From assembly GCF_903645315.1 (NCBI RefSeq), contig NZ_CAHJXL010000001.1, positions 2,534,501 to 2,598,500 on the forward strand: 64,000 nt of DNA, given 5' to 3'. A program made the translations under genes and the position numbers. Source of the stretch: Victivallis sp. Marseille-Q1083. GTDB lineage: Bacteria; Verrucomicrobiota; Lentisphaeria; Victivallales; Victivallaceae. Shown here in pieces: positions 1 to 7,459 of this stretch. Below the pieces are notes generated by a model. It worked only from the letters and a program-made list of their open reading frames with translations, was not told the origin of the DNA and did no database searches. The stretch's first letter is position 1; the number at the start of each line of letters is the position of its first letter.

Positions 1-376
1 CATCGTAACTGCCGTCGGCCAGTTCGGCGGTCCGGAAATCGGCCTGGATGATTCGGACCTTGCCGGAGTTTGCCGCTTGAACTCGTTCCTGCGCTTTGAG
101 CAGCATCGGCCGGCTGAGGTCCAGCAGATCGCAATCGATTCCACGCTTCAACTGCAGCAGTTTCAGCGTATTGTTGCCGGCGCCGCAGCCGATGTCCAGC
201 AGTTGCCGGACATCGGGCGTGACGCGGATTGCCGCGGCGGTGATGAGTTCCATCAGCAACGGCGCATCGGCGATCGAAACCTGGGCGGAATCCAGATTGC
301 TGAACCGTTCGACATCATGGTCAAACCGTTCACGAATTTCCTCGACGGAGCTTTTTTGTTCAAGTGGGATATCCAT
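1..376 (-). CDS. Class I SAM-dependent methyltransferase, cut by the window edge
   Basis: The first 125 residues are visible and the C-terminus lies outside the window. Motif I is clear (LLDIGCGAGNNTLKLL, about residues 51-66), followed by the acidic motif II region (DLLDLSRPML) and a motif-III-like stretch IIQADF, so it has a class I Rossmann methyltransferase fold. The substrate cannot be told. The ATG at 376 is chosen because AAGGAGG sits 8 bases upstream; an in-frame ATG at 403 lies upstream of that site and is less likely. It is divergent from an XRE-cupin regulator and shares an AT-rich promoter region with it, which suggests the regulator controls it. Confidence 0.85.
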   Translation of the reverse strand, partial: MDIPLEQKSSVEEIRERFDHDVERFSNLDSAQVSIADAPLLMELITAAAIRVTPDVRQLLDIGCGAGNNTLKLLQLKRGIDCDLLDLSRPMLLKAQERVQAANSGKVRIIQADFRTAELADGSYD

Positions 377-415
377 GGCGGAAGCCTCCTTGGGGTTGTT
401 CATTATTTTTAATTT

Positions 416-480
416 CGTTAAATATATCATTTGAAAAAAACAAAATCAAATATTTCGATTGAAATTAAATATATTTAACG
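416..480. promoter_or_regulatory. Divergent promoter region with a 12-bp inverted repeat (candidate operator)
   Basis: The AT-rich gap between the methyltransferase and the XRE-cupin gene contains a perfect inverted repeat: CGTTAAATATAT at 416-427 and ATATATTTAACG at 469-480, with start points 53 bases apart, close to five helical turns. Spaced half-sites between divergent genes fit an operator for the adjacent HTH regulator. The repeat is seen; its role is inferred. Confidence 0.5.
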
Positions 481-512
481 TTATTGTATAAGGAAAAAAT
501 CGGAGGATAACC

Positions 513-1070
513 GTGTTGCACGCCAGGATCGGCCGCCGGATTGCGGCATTCCGCCGGGAGCGGAATATTTCCATCAAGACATTTTCGGAATGGAGCGGCA
601 TCAGTACCGCCTTGGTTAGCGAACTGGAGCGGGGAATCGGCAATCCGAGTTTATCGGTGCTGCAGCGGCTGGCGGCGACGCTGGAAGTGCCGCTGGCATC
701 GCTGTTTGCCGAAGAGATCGACAACGCCGCCTTGATCTGCCGCAAAGCGGACCGGGTGCGTCTCCACCATCCGAACGAGACGGAAGCCGCCTACGACAAC
801 TTGACGCCGGGACCGTTGCAGTCGAATGTTGAGCTGCTGCTGCTGACGCTGGTGCCGCATGGCGAGACGAACCACGAGTTCTCCCGGCACTTTGAAGAGG
901 AGATCGCCTATGTCGTCGATGGGGAAGCCTGGATGGTTTTTGAACAGGAGGAGTTTCCGTTGTCGGCGGGAGACAGCATCCGGATTCTGCCGTCCCGCCG
1001 CCATAAACTGCGCAATGAGACCGACCGGCCGGTCAAGGTGCTTTTCATCAAGAGCAAGCCGGCCTGGTAG
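513..1070 (+). CDS. XRE-family transcriptional regulator with C-terminal cupin domain
   Basis: 185 residues. Residues about 5-62 form an XRE/Cro-type helix-turn-helix (IGRRIAAFRRERNIS, then WSGISTALVSELERG and NPSLSVLQRLAATLEVPLASLF). Residues about 105-180 form a small cupin barrel (HGETNHEF, EEEIAYVVDGEAWMVF, AGDSIRILPSRRHKLRN). This HTH-cupin layout is that of small-molecule-sensing regulators of the PuuR/SutR kind. The start is a GTG at 513 with GGAGG 6 bases upstream. It is probably autoregulated through the inverted repeat in front of it and may control the divergent methyltransferase. The ligand is unknown. Confidence 0.85.
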   Translation: MLHARIGRRIAAFRRERNISIKTFSEWSGISTALVSELERGIGNPSLSVLQRLAATLEVPLASLFAEEIDNAALICRKADRVRLHHPNETEAAYDNLTPGPLQSNVELLLLTLVPHGETNHEFSRHFEEEIAYVVDGEAWMVFEQEEFPLSAGDSIRILPSRRHKLRNETDRPVKVLFIKSKPAW

Positions 1071-1076
1071 GGGCCG

Positions 1077-1271
1077 TCACTGCTGACCGGCCAGTTCCAA
1101 TTGCCGGACCGCCCAGTGAACCTGGGCCCGGCTGATGTTGAATTGTTTCGCCAGTTCCATCTCGGTCGGCAGGCGGCTGCCGATCTGATATTTGCCGTTG
1201 CCGAGTTCCGACATCAGATGGCTGCGGACGATATATTTATTGGCCTCTCCTTTGGGCGTTCTCTTGCGCAT
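1077..1271 (-). pseudogene. GntR-type winged-helix fragment (truncated regulator)
   Basis: A 64-residue frame consisting only of a GntR DNA-binding domain: an IVRSHLMSELGNGKYQIGSRLP stretch (22 residues; key part GKYQIGSRLPTEMELAKQF) followed by NISRAQVHWAVRQLELAG. The stop comes directly after the recognition helix and the wing, with no effector domain; complete GntR/LacI-like regulators are 230-380 residues. It is most likely the remnant of a regulator, though a stand-alone DNA-binding protein is possible. The ATG has a weak GAAAGGCG upstream. Confidence 0.5.
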
Positions 1272-1365
1272 TTTTCGCCTTTCGCTCCGGTTGATCCCCG
1301 TCCAATATAGCTTTGCCTGGCGAAGATTGCAAAAATTTTACCGGGTCGATCGGCCAGGAAGCGGT

Positions 1366-1397
1366 AAAAAAAGCACCGGGTGTTTCCACTCCGGTGC
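1366..1397 (-). terminator. Intrinsic terminator on the minus strand
   Basis: GCACCGG (1373-1379) pairs with CCGGTGC (1391-1397). Read on the minus strand the hairpin is followed by seven T (1372-1366). It would end a transcript coming from the small exported protein gene at 1668-2039. Confidence 0.75.
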
Positions 1398-1667
1398 CTG
1401 AAAATCATTTCCGGTCACGCCACGACTGCCTTTCTCCTCCGAACCAGCCGCTCCTCTACGCAATTTCTCCCTGCTGCTTCGTACTCCTCGTGACAGTCTT
1501 GAATTTTATCCGTATTTCTCCCGGAAAACGCCTCGCTGCTCCTCTTCCGCGTCCGCCTCGCAAGTCTCCTCCGCTCTCCTCAAGCAACCTGCCGGGCGAC
1601 CTCTTCCAGCCATGCGAATTCCATTACTCCTCCTCGGATGAAATTTCAAGCGCGATTCAGTGACCGG
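1398..1667 (-). other. Purine-rich transcribed spacer without a convincing gene
   Basis: Between the exported protein gene and the terminator, the minus strand is strongly purine-rich with many GGAG/GAGGAG motifs. A 14-codon frame (MEFAWLEEVARQVA) starts at a GGAGGAGTAATG near 1622 and ends in TGA. I see no longer coding frame with family features on either strand. It may be an untranslated 3' region, a small RNA or decayed coding sequence. Confidence 0.35.
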
Positions 1668-2039
1668 TCAGAACTGCGGTCCAGCCCTGACCGGAAAACA
1701 ACAGATGAAAAGTTGCTCCAATATCTCCTCTTCACCGGAGCTGTCGCTCCACTCGATTATCTCCAGAACAACAGGACCCGCCGTACCGTTGAAAAAGGGT
1801 GCCGGCGGCCGGAAGGGATTGAATTTCTTTTTCGCTTCCAACAGCAAATGAAGGGGCTCCTGCGAAACTGCCGTCAGGCAGGCTTCCGGAGTGGCCTGGT
1901 GGATGTGCCAGGATTCCTGCGCATAAGCCTGTAAATCGGCGGCATGGCTGGACGCTCCTGCCAGGATCAGCCAACTGCAGCAAAATGTCAAGCCGACCAG
2001 AATGATGCCGGAAAGAAAAAACTGAAATTTCTTCAACAC
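1668..2039 (-). CDS. Small exported protein of unknown function
   Basis: 123 residues. The N-terminus is a signal peptide: MLKK, a hydrophobic core about residues 7-27, and a likely cleavage after ASSHA near residue 33. The mature part is short and Cys-poor, ending with the sequence PVRAGPQF. The start is a GTG at 2039 with AGGAAG upstream. No family is recognised. Its C-terminus resembles that of another small exported protein at 11305-11736 (PVRAGPARF), which argues that the reading frame is real. A terminator follows about 270 bases downstream, so it is probably monocistronic. Confidence 0.5.
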   Translation of the reverse strand: MLKKFQFFLSGIILVGLTFCCSWLILAGASSHAADLQAYAQESWHIHQATPEACLTAVSQEPLHLLLEAKKKFNPFRPPAPFFNGTAGPVVLEIIEWSDSSGEEEILEQLFICCFPVRAGPQF

Positions 2040-2434
2040 GAACTTCTCTTCCTGATTACTTATTTTACCGTGAAATTATTTTAACGCCGGTTTGGTTGTT
2101 TTGCAAGTTAATATGGTTGTTTTTTTAATGTTTTTTTTACAAAATACGCCATCTGCCAGTTTTTTGCCGTCAAACGGCGAAATCGATTCCTGGAAAACCG
2201 GTGTTTCGCGGCCGCCGGGAATGTTATTTTTAAGCTTTCTCGGATGATTGAAGCGGATGATTGCCGGCAGCCCGATAACGAGTTAAAAAAAAACTTGTAC
2301 GCGGAATCGTTTGAAAATATGGCGTTTCGGAGGTACAGTATAGTATCGTGAGATTAAGTTAGAAACAACTTGCCGATGGTTGCGGAACCTATTTTTTCTC
2401 TTTTCAACAACTGCCTGCATTGAGGAGAATAGGT
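2040..2434. promoter_or_regulatory. AT-rich divergent intergenic region; candidate promoter for the CynX-like gene
   Basis: No gene is seen here. On the plus strand TTGAAA (2311-2316) is followed after 17 bases by TACAGT (2334-2339), a plausible sigma-70 type promoter about 95 bases before the transporter start. The T-rich stretch 2090-2155 probably holds the minus-strand promoter of the exported protein gene, but I cannot place its boxes with confidence. Confidence 0.35.
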
Positions 2435-3625
2435 ATGGTGCCGCAAAAACATTTATTGGCCTTTCTGGGAATAGTCGTCATTTCATTCAGCCTCCGCGGT
2501 CCTTTGACGGGCGTAAGCCCTCTGGTTTCATTGATGAAATCGGAACTGGGACTCAATCATACCCTGATCGGACTGGTTACGACGTTGCCGCTTCTGATGT
2601 TTGCCGTTTGTTCTCCGATGGTCTCCTGGTTCACGCGGCATTTCGGAAGTGCGCGTACCATGTTCGCCGGGCTTCTGTTCCTGGTCGCCGGCGAGTGCCT
2701 CCGCGGTCTTGGCGGTTTAGCCCTGCTGTTCTCCGGAACGGTGCTTGTCGGAATCGGGATTGCGGTGGGCAACGTACTCTGCCCGGTTATCCTGCGGCAG
2801 CGCTTCCCCGATGCTTTTGGCGTGATGATCGGTATTTTCACCCTGGGCATGTCCGTATTCGCCGTGGCGGGGGTGGCGATCGGTGTTCCGCTGGCGGTGA
2901 ACGGCGGCTGGGGATGGCGCGGTACGCTGGCGGTATGGCTGCTGCCCGCCTTGGCCGCGGTGGCGCTGTGGAGCACGCAGTTGTATCGCCCGGCCATTCG
3001 GAAAGAATCCCGTTCGCCGGCCGTGCCGTCGAAAGCCGCTCCCGGGCTCGAAATATGGCATTCTCCGGTTGCGTGGGCAGTCGCCGCGTATACCGGTCTG
3101 CAATCCTTCCTCTTTTATGCGCTGGTCGCCTGGCTGCCGTCCATCGCTGCCGCCAGGGGCTGCGGCGATATGGAAGCGGCCGTGGTGGCAACCGTCTATC
3201 AAGTCTTCGGAATGCTGACGAATTTCATTGCCCCGGTTTTGTTTCAGAAATTCGGGCGGCATCGGGAAATGACGTTTATTTTCACATTTTTGTACCTGGC
3301 GGGGGGAATCGCGCTTTTTTTCGGACAAAGTTTCTCCGCCTTGCTGATTGCCGGCGTGCTGCTGGGATCGGGCGCTACGATCGGGCTGGCGTTTGTCTTT
3401 TTCGGATTGCGATCGGGCAGTCCGGCGGCGGCGGTGGCGGTGGCTCTCTCCGGTATGGCGCAGGGGGCCGGATATCTGCTGGCTGCTTCCGGTCCGGTGA
3501 TTCTCGGGATGATTCACGATGTCAGCCACTCCTGGGAGGCGGTTATTCTGGCGATCGTGGCGGCGATGCTGTGCCTCCTGCCTGCCGGCGACCTCTCGGC
3601 CAGAGCGCGCCGGATTGATATTTGA
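2435..3625 (+). CDS. CynX/NimT-family MFS transporter
   Basis: 396 residues with about 12 hydrophobic segments and no signal peptide. The N-terminal sequence SLRGPLTGVSPLVSLM in the first helix is characteristic of the CynX/NimT (cyanate and nitroimidazole transporter-like) branch of the major facilitator superfamily, and the length matches. It acts in the inner membrane; the substrate cannot be deduced because no cyanase or other enzyme lies next to it. A TTG at 2420 is also in frame, but GAGGAG (2422-2427) lies between it and the ATG at 2435, so the ATG is chosen. The gene stands alone. Confidence 0.8.
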   Translation: MVPQKHLLAFLGIVVISFSLRGPLTGVSPLVSLMKSELGLNHTLIGLVTTLPLLMFAVCSPMVSWFTRHFGSARTMFAGLLFLVAGECLRGLGGLALLFSGTVLVGIGIAVGNVLCPVILRQRFPDAFGVMIGIFTLGMSVFAVAGVAIGVPLAVNGGWGWRGTLAVWLLPALAAVALWSTQLYRPAIRKESRSPAVPSKAAPGLEIWHSPVAWAVAAYTGLQSFLFYALVAWLPSIAAARGCGDMEAAVVATVYQVFGMLTNFIAPVLFQKFGRHREMTFIFTFLYLAGGIALFFGQSFSALLIAGVLLGSGATIGLAFVFFGLRSGSPAAAVAVALSGMAQGAGYLLAASGPVILGMIHDVSHSWEAVILAIVAAMLCLLPAGDLSARARRIDI

Positions 3626-3778
3626 AGGTCTCCGAGGTTCCCTCCCGGGCGCCTGGAAGGTGGATGGCCAGGGAGACCGGGTGGAAACGGCGTCAAATTC
3701 GACATCCGCTTGCGGCGTGGCGGGCCGAGGCCATGGGTGTCGTTTCGAATTGTCTGCGGCGAAAACTGGCTGGATTTC

Positions 3779-4705
3779 TCAGAGATATTGATTCATCAGC
3801 CGGAGCAGCCGCCGGGCGGAGGATGTAAAGCGTTCTTCGTCGTACCAGCCCATATTTTCCAGATGCCGGATGTCATCCCAGAACCAGTAAAAAATTTTCC
3901 TGACCGGAAACAATTCGCTCAGGACTGCCCGGTTCTGATAACGCTCCAGCAGGCTGAAACGGTCGCCGTCGGCATTCTGCAGCTGAAACAGGTCCATTTC
4001 CCGGTCGGCCCATCCGGCGTCACTCGGATCGAGCACCGCGGTAATGGCGGCGCTTGCCGGGTCAACCAGCAGGTTCCATAAATTATAATCGCTGTGGATC
4101 AGCGACGGTACAACCGGTTCGGCGAAAATCCGCCGCAGGTTTTCCAGCGATTTTTCCGCCGCAGCCAGTACCGGCGGCGCCACCCGGCCGGAAAAATCAT
4201 GCCGCAAGATCCGGTAATGATTGTCCAGACGGCTTTGCAGGCAGCTTACCCAGTCCGGAAACCGATCCGCTCCGAACCCGAAAAAATCGTTGGTCGTTTC
4301 ATGCCAGTGCAGCAGGTTGTCGATCAGCGCTTCGGCGAACCGCTCCCGGTGCGGGTGGCCGGTCGGCAGGGCGGAAGCGTTGATGCCGTCGACATATTCC
4401 ATCAGCAGCGCTTCACAGGGAAGGTCGGGCGTGTGATCGTGAACGAAATAGACTTCCGGCAGTTTCAGCAGCGCACGGGGGCGCAGCAGTTCGAGCTGCC
4501 GGTGTTCCGAACGGTGTCTGGCACTGTGCTTGAAACATTTGATCGCCAGCCGGCCGGGATCGGCCGGCAAGACGGCGGCATAGACGGCACCATAGAAGCC
4601 TTCGCCGATTTTGGCCTGCGAAACGGGCCGGCAGTGAAAATAACGCTCGATCAGATTGTTCAGGATATCCGGCCGGCGTTCCAGTTCGGTCAAGTCGTAA
4701 TTCAT
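3779..4705 (-). CDS. Aminoglycoside phosphotransferase-like small-molecule kinase
   Basis: 308 residues with the protein-kinase-like APH fold. A glycine-rich loop (KIGEGFYGAVYAAV, about 32-45) is followed by the ATP-binding lysine in LAIKCFKH, the catalytic loop HSDYNLWN (about 205-212; HxDxxxxN) and the metal-binding DPSDAG. It should transfer phosphate from ATP to a hydroxyl group of a small cytoplasmic molecule such as a sugar, amino alcohol or antibiotic. The sequence does not separate choline/ethanolamine kinase-like, homoserine kinase-like or drug kinases. It is isolated, so context gives no substrate. Confidence 0.75.
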   Translation of the reverse strand: MNYDLTELERRPDILNNLIERYFHCRPVSQAKIGEGFYGAVYAAVLPADPGRLAIKCFKHSARHRSEHRQLELLRPRALLKLPEVYFVHDHTPDLPCEALLMEYVDGINASALPTGHPHRERFAEALIDNLLHWHETTNDFFGFGADRFPDWVSCLQSRLDNHYRILRHDFSGRVAPPVLAAAEKSLENLRRIFAEPVVPSLIHSDYNLWNLLVDPASAAITAVLDPSDAGWADREMDLFQLQNADGDRFSLLERYQNRAVLSELFPVRKIFYWFWDDIRHLENMGWYDEERFTSSARRLLRLMNQYL

Positions 4706-4833
4706 GGGTTCGGATTCCGGGAAAGGTTGACTGTTGCATGCTGTCTTATTTTATCATGCGGCGGAGGTTTGTCAAGGCGCCTTGCCCGGAAGGCGTCCGT
4801 TTCGCCGGTGCTGCGGATGAAAAGGCCGGAAAG

Positions 4834-6159
4834 TTATTTCTCCAGATAGAGTGTCTGGGTCGGAAAGGCCATCGCCAGGTTGTTTTCGGCGAAGCGGCGC
4901 TGGATTTCCAGGTTGATTTCGGTTTTCCACGCTTCGGCCTGCCAGTAATCGCCGGTGTTGAACCAGACATAAATGGTGAAATTCAACGAATAAGCGCCGA
5001 AGTCGGTGAAATCGATTTTCGGCGGGTGGTTTGCCAGATCGAACAGATCGGTCCGGCTCAAAACCTCCTGCAGGATTTCCCGGGCCCGTTTCATCTGCGG
5101 CGCGGTCGTTTCATAAGTCATGCCGATGCAGAACCGGTAGCGGATATAGGGGCGGCGGGCGTAATTCTCGATGACCGAACTGGCCACCTGGCGGTTGGGA
5201 ACGGTGAACAGCTCCCCGTCGAATGCCCGGATCTTGGTCGAGCGCAGGCCCATCGTTTCGACGATGCCTTCGACGCCGCAGGTTTTCACCCAGTCGCCGA
5301 CCCGGAACGAATGGTCGACGATGATCGTCACCGAACCGAAGAAATTGGCGATCGTCTCCTGGGCGGCGAAGGCGACGGCCAGCCCGGCCACCCCGGCGCC
5401 GGCCAGCAGGGAAGTGATGTTCAAGCCCAGAATGTTCTGGCCGATGAAAAAGACCGACAACAGCACCAGCACCACTTTCAGCGTTCGCCGCAGCAGCTCT
5501 TCGAGCAGTTCGTCCATCAGCGATTCCTCCCGGTCCAGGACATCGTGAAGCACCCGGTCCAGCACGTCGATCAGCCGGAACAACCCCCAGATGACGCTGA
5601 CGGCGATCGCCGCGCCCAGCCCGCGCGCCCAGACTTCCAGCAATTCGCCGCCGACGGTCCGGAACAGCGGCAGGACGCTCATGAACGCGCCATTCAGGCA
5701 GAGCAGGAACATCGACGGCGCTTTCAGTTTTTCGCACAATAAATCATCGTATTTGAAATGGGAACGCCGGGCCAGCCGCAACAACGTTTTCCAGAACAGC
5801 GTATTGACGATCCAGGCGACGAAATAGGTGAGCAGCAGCCCGACGACCAGCATCGTCAATTCCACTTTCAAAGCCGTCACTTCATGCCAGGATTTTTTCC
5901 AGAATTGATTGACCTCATGCCAGAATTCGTTGGCGTTTTCCGGCAGATGAATGACTTCCTCCGCCGTTTCGGCGTCCGGCCTGGCGGTCGTTTCCCGGGT
6001 CAATACGTCGGCCAGCTTTTCGGCGAAAGCCGGATCTTTGATGACGATCACTACCGCGTCGGATTGGGCTGCCGCCGGCGCGGCTTCCTCGCCGGTGACC
6101 GGCTGGCCCGTGGCGCACAGTTGCAGCAGAAAGAGAAGAAACAGCAATTTTATTTTCAT
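4834..6159 (-). CDS. MscS-family mechanosensitive ion channel with N-terminal periplasmic segment
   Basis: 441 residues. A signal peptide (MKIKLLFLLFLLQLCATG) is followed by a periplasmic segment of about 75 residues, then transmembrane helices near 100-120, 150-170 and 180-200. The pore-lining TM3 and beta domain are typical of MscS: LLAGAGVAGLAVAFAAQETIAN, FGSVTIIVDHSFRVGDWV, VETMGLRSTKIRAFDGE and VPNR. The C-terminal alpha/beta domain is complete. It should open under membrane tension and release solutes on osmotic downshock. The extra N-terminal part places it with the larger YnaI/YbdG-type relatives rather than minimal MscS (286 residues). Monocistronic. Confidence 0.92.
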   Translation of the reverse strand: MKIKLLFLLFLLQLCATGQPVTGEEAAPAAAQSDAVVIVIKDPAFAEKLADVLTRETTARPDAETAEEVIHLPENANEFWHEVNQFWKKSWHEVTALKVELTMLVVGLLLTYFVAWIVNTLFWKTLLRLARRSHFKYDDLLCEKLKAPSMFLLCLNGAFMSVLPLFRTVGGELLEVWARGLGAAIAVSVIWGLFRLIDVLDRVLHDVLDREESLMDELLEELLRRTLKVVLVLLSVFFIGQNILGLNITSLLAGAGVAGLAVAFAAQETIANFFGSVTIIVDHSFRVGDWVKTCGVEGIVETMGLRSTKIRAFDGELFTVPNRQVASSVIENYARRPYIRYRFCIGMTYETTAPQMKRAREILQEVLSRTDLFDLANHPPKIDFTDFGAYSLNFTIYVWFNTGDYWQAEAWKTEINLEIQRRFAENNLAMAFPTQTLYLEK

Positions 6160-6418
6160 TTTTTTTATTCGTTCCAGTCGAGCGATTCATATGGTTGCAG
6201 AAAAAAGAAAAACCGAAACAACACCCGTAGTGCAGTTTCGGAAGATACTAGTTTACTATATTGCCGAAGAATGATTCCGTCAAATGAAAGTTGCCGCAGG
6301 CATTGCGATTGTCATCGCTTTTTCACCGAAAAAATTGGCAATATGTATACAATGCTGGTATGTTGAACCGTGGTTGGTCGAAAGAAAAATGAAACCGGTA
6401 GTGATTCGGGAGGATAAA

Positions 6419-7435
6419 ATGATTCAGTGGGGAATGGTCGGGTACGGACGGATTGCGACGACGTTTGCCAGGGCGCTGGAAGCCGGCCGGAGCGGCAAAG
6501 CGGTTGCGGTTGCCGGGCGTTCGCCGGCGCGGGCGGCCGAATTTGCCGCATGCTGGAATATTCCGCAAGTGTATGACGGGGTCGACGCGCTGGCGGCGGC
6601 GCCGGAGGTCGAGGCGGTTTATGTGGCCACGCCGCATCCGTTTCATGCTGCGGCGGCGATCGCCGCACTGCGTTGCGGCAAAGCGGTGCTTTGCGAAAAA
6701 CCGCTCGCGATTACTGCGCCGGAGGTTGAGGCGATGCTGCGGGAAGCCGAGACGCGCCGGGTGCTTCTGGCGGAAGCCTATATGTACCGTTTCCATCCGC
6801 AGACGCGGAAATTGGTGGAGTTGCTGGCCGAGGACGCCATCGGCCGGGTGCGGCACTTGGAGTGCTGGTTTGCCTATCAGGCTCCTTATGATCCGCAGAG
6901 CCGGTTGTGCCGGCCGGAATTGGGCGGCGGCGTGATCTGGGACATCGGCGGTTATCCGCTGTCGATGGCGATGCTGGTGGCGGCGGCTGCCGGCGGCAGG
7001 CCGCCGGCGGCGCCGGAGCTGTTGACCGGGTTGGGGTGTCCGACGGTCGACCTGGTGGACTGGCACAGTCTGGCATTGGCCCGCTGGCCGGAAGGCATCA
7101 CCGCGCAGTTGACGGTGAGCTGTGCGGTTTCCGTCGGAGCTGGTCTGCGGGTTTATGGCGAAAAAGGCCGTCTGGAGTTGCCGAATCCCTGGGTGTGCGA
7201 CCGGGTGAAGCCGGAAGATGGCATCATCCGGCTGGAGCGGGAAGGGCGCGGCGAAACGTTGCGCGTGCCGGCCGATTTGACCAGCTTCGGGTACGAGGCG
7301 GCCGGATTTGCCGAATTGCTGCGTTCCAGAGAGGCGTCGGCGCTATTCCCGGCGGTTTCCATCGCGGAGAGCAGACAGTTGAATGCGGCGTTGCAATCGT
7401 GGCAGCGGCAGGTTGAAAATTCTTTCAAAAAATGA
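6419..7435 (+). CDS. Gfo/Idh/MocA-family NAD(P)-dependent oxidoreductase
   Basis: 338 residues. The N-terminal Rossmann fold begins MIQWGMVGYGRIATTFARAL, and VYVATPHPFHAAAA and the family signature CEKPLA (about residue 95) follow. The C-terminal alpha/beta dehydrogenase domain includes GGGVIWDIGGYPLSM, with the D/H region used for substrate binding. The family oxidises or reduces sugars, inositols or related polyols with NAD(P)H. The closest-looking type is the dihydrodiol/xylose dehydrogenase-like branch, which is tentative. The frame is open from 6284, but GGGAGG before the ATG at 6419 and the nucleotide-binding start fix this codon. It is monocistronic and convergent with ygiQ. Confidence 0.88.
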   Translation: MIQWGMVGYGRIATTFARALEAGRSGKAVAVAGRSPARAAEFAACWNIPQVYDGVDALAAAPEVEAVYVATPHPFHAAAAIAALRCGKAVLCEKPLAITAPEVEAMLREAETRRVLLAEAYMYRFHPQTRKLVELLAEDAIGRVRHLECWFAYQAPYDPQSRLCRPELGGGVIWDIGGYPLSMAMLVAAAAGGRPPAAPELLTGLGCPTVDLVDWHSLALARWPEGITAQLTVSCAVSVGAGLRVYGEKGRLELPNPWVCDRVKPEDGIIRLEREGRGETLRVPADLTSFGYEAAGFAELLRSREASALFPAVSIAESRQLNAALQSWQRQVENSFKK

Positions 7436-7459
7436 AAAAACGATGCTCCGGTCCGGGCG

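Noticed and set aside
1313-1663. A 116-codon plus-strand frame in the gap after the GntR fragment
   Set aside because: Pro/Ser-rich translation of the complement of a purine-rich tract, crosses a terminator and has no ribosome site.
2380-3618. A 412-codon plus-strand frame overlapping the CynX-like transporter
   Set aside because: It is rich in Arg, Gly and Cys with no domain features, while the other frame gives a clear 12-helix transporter.
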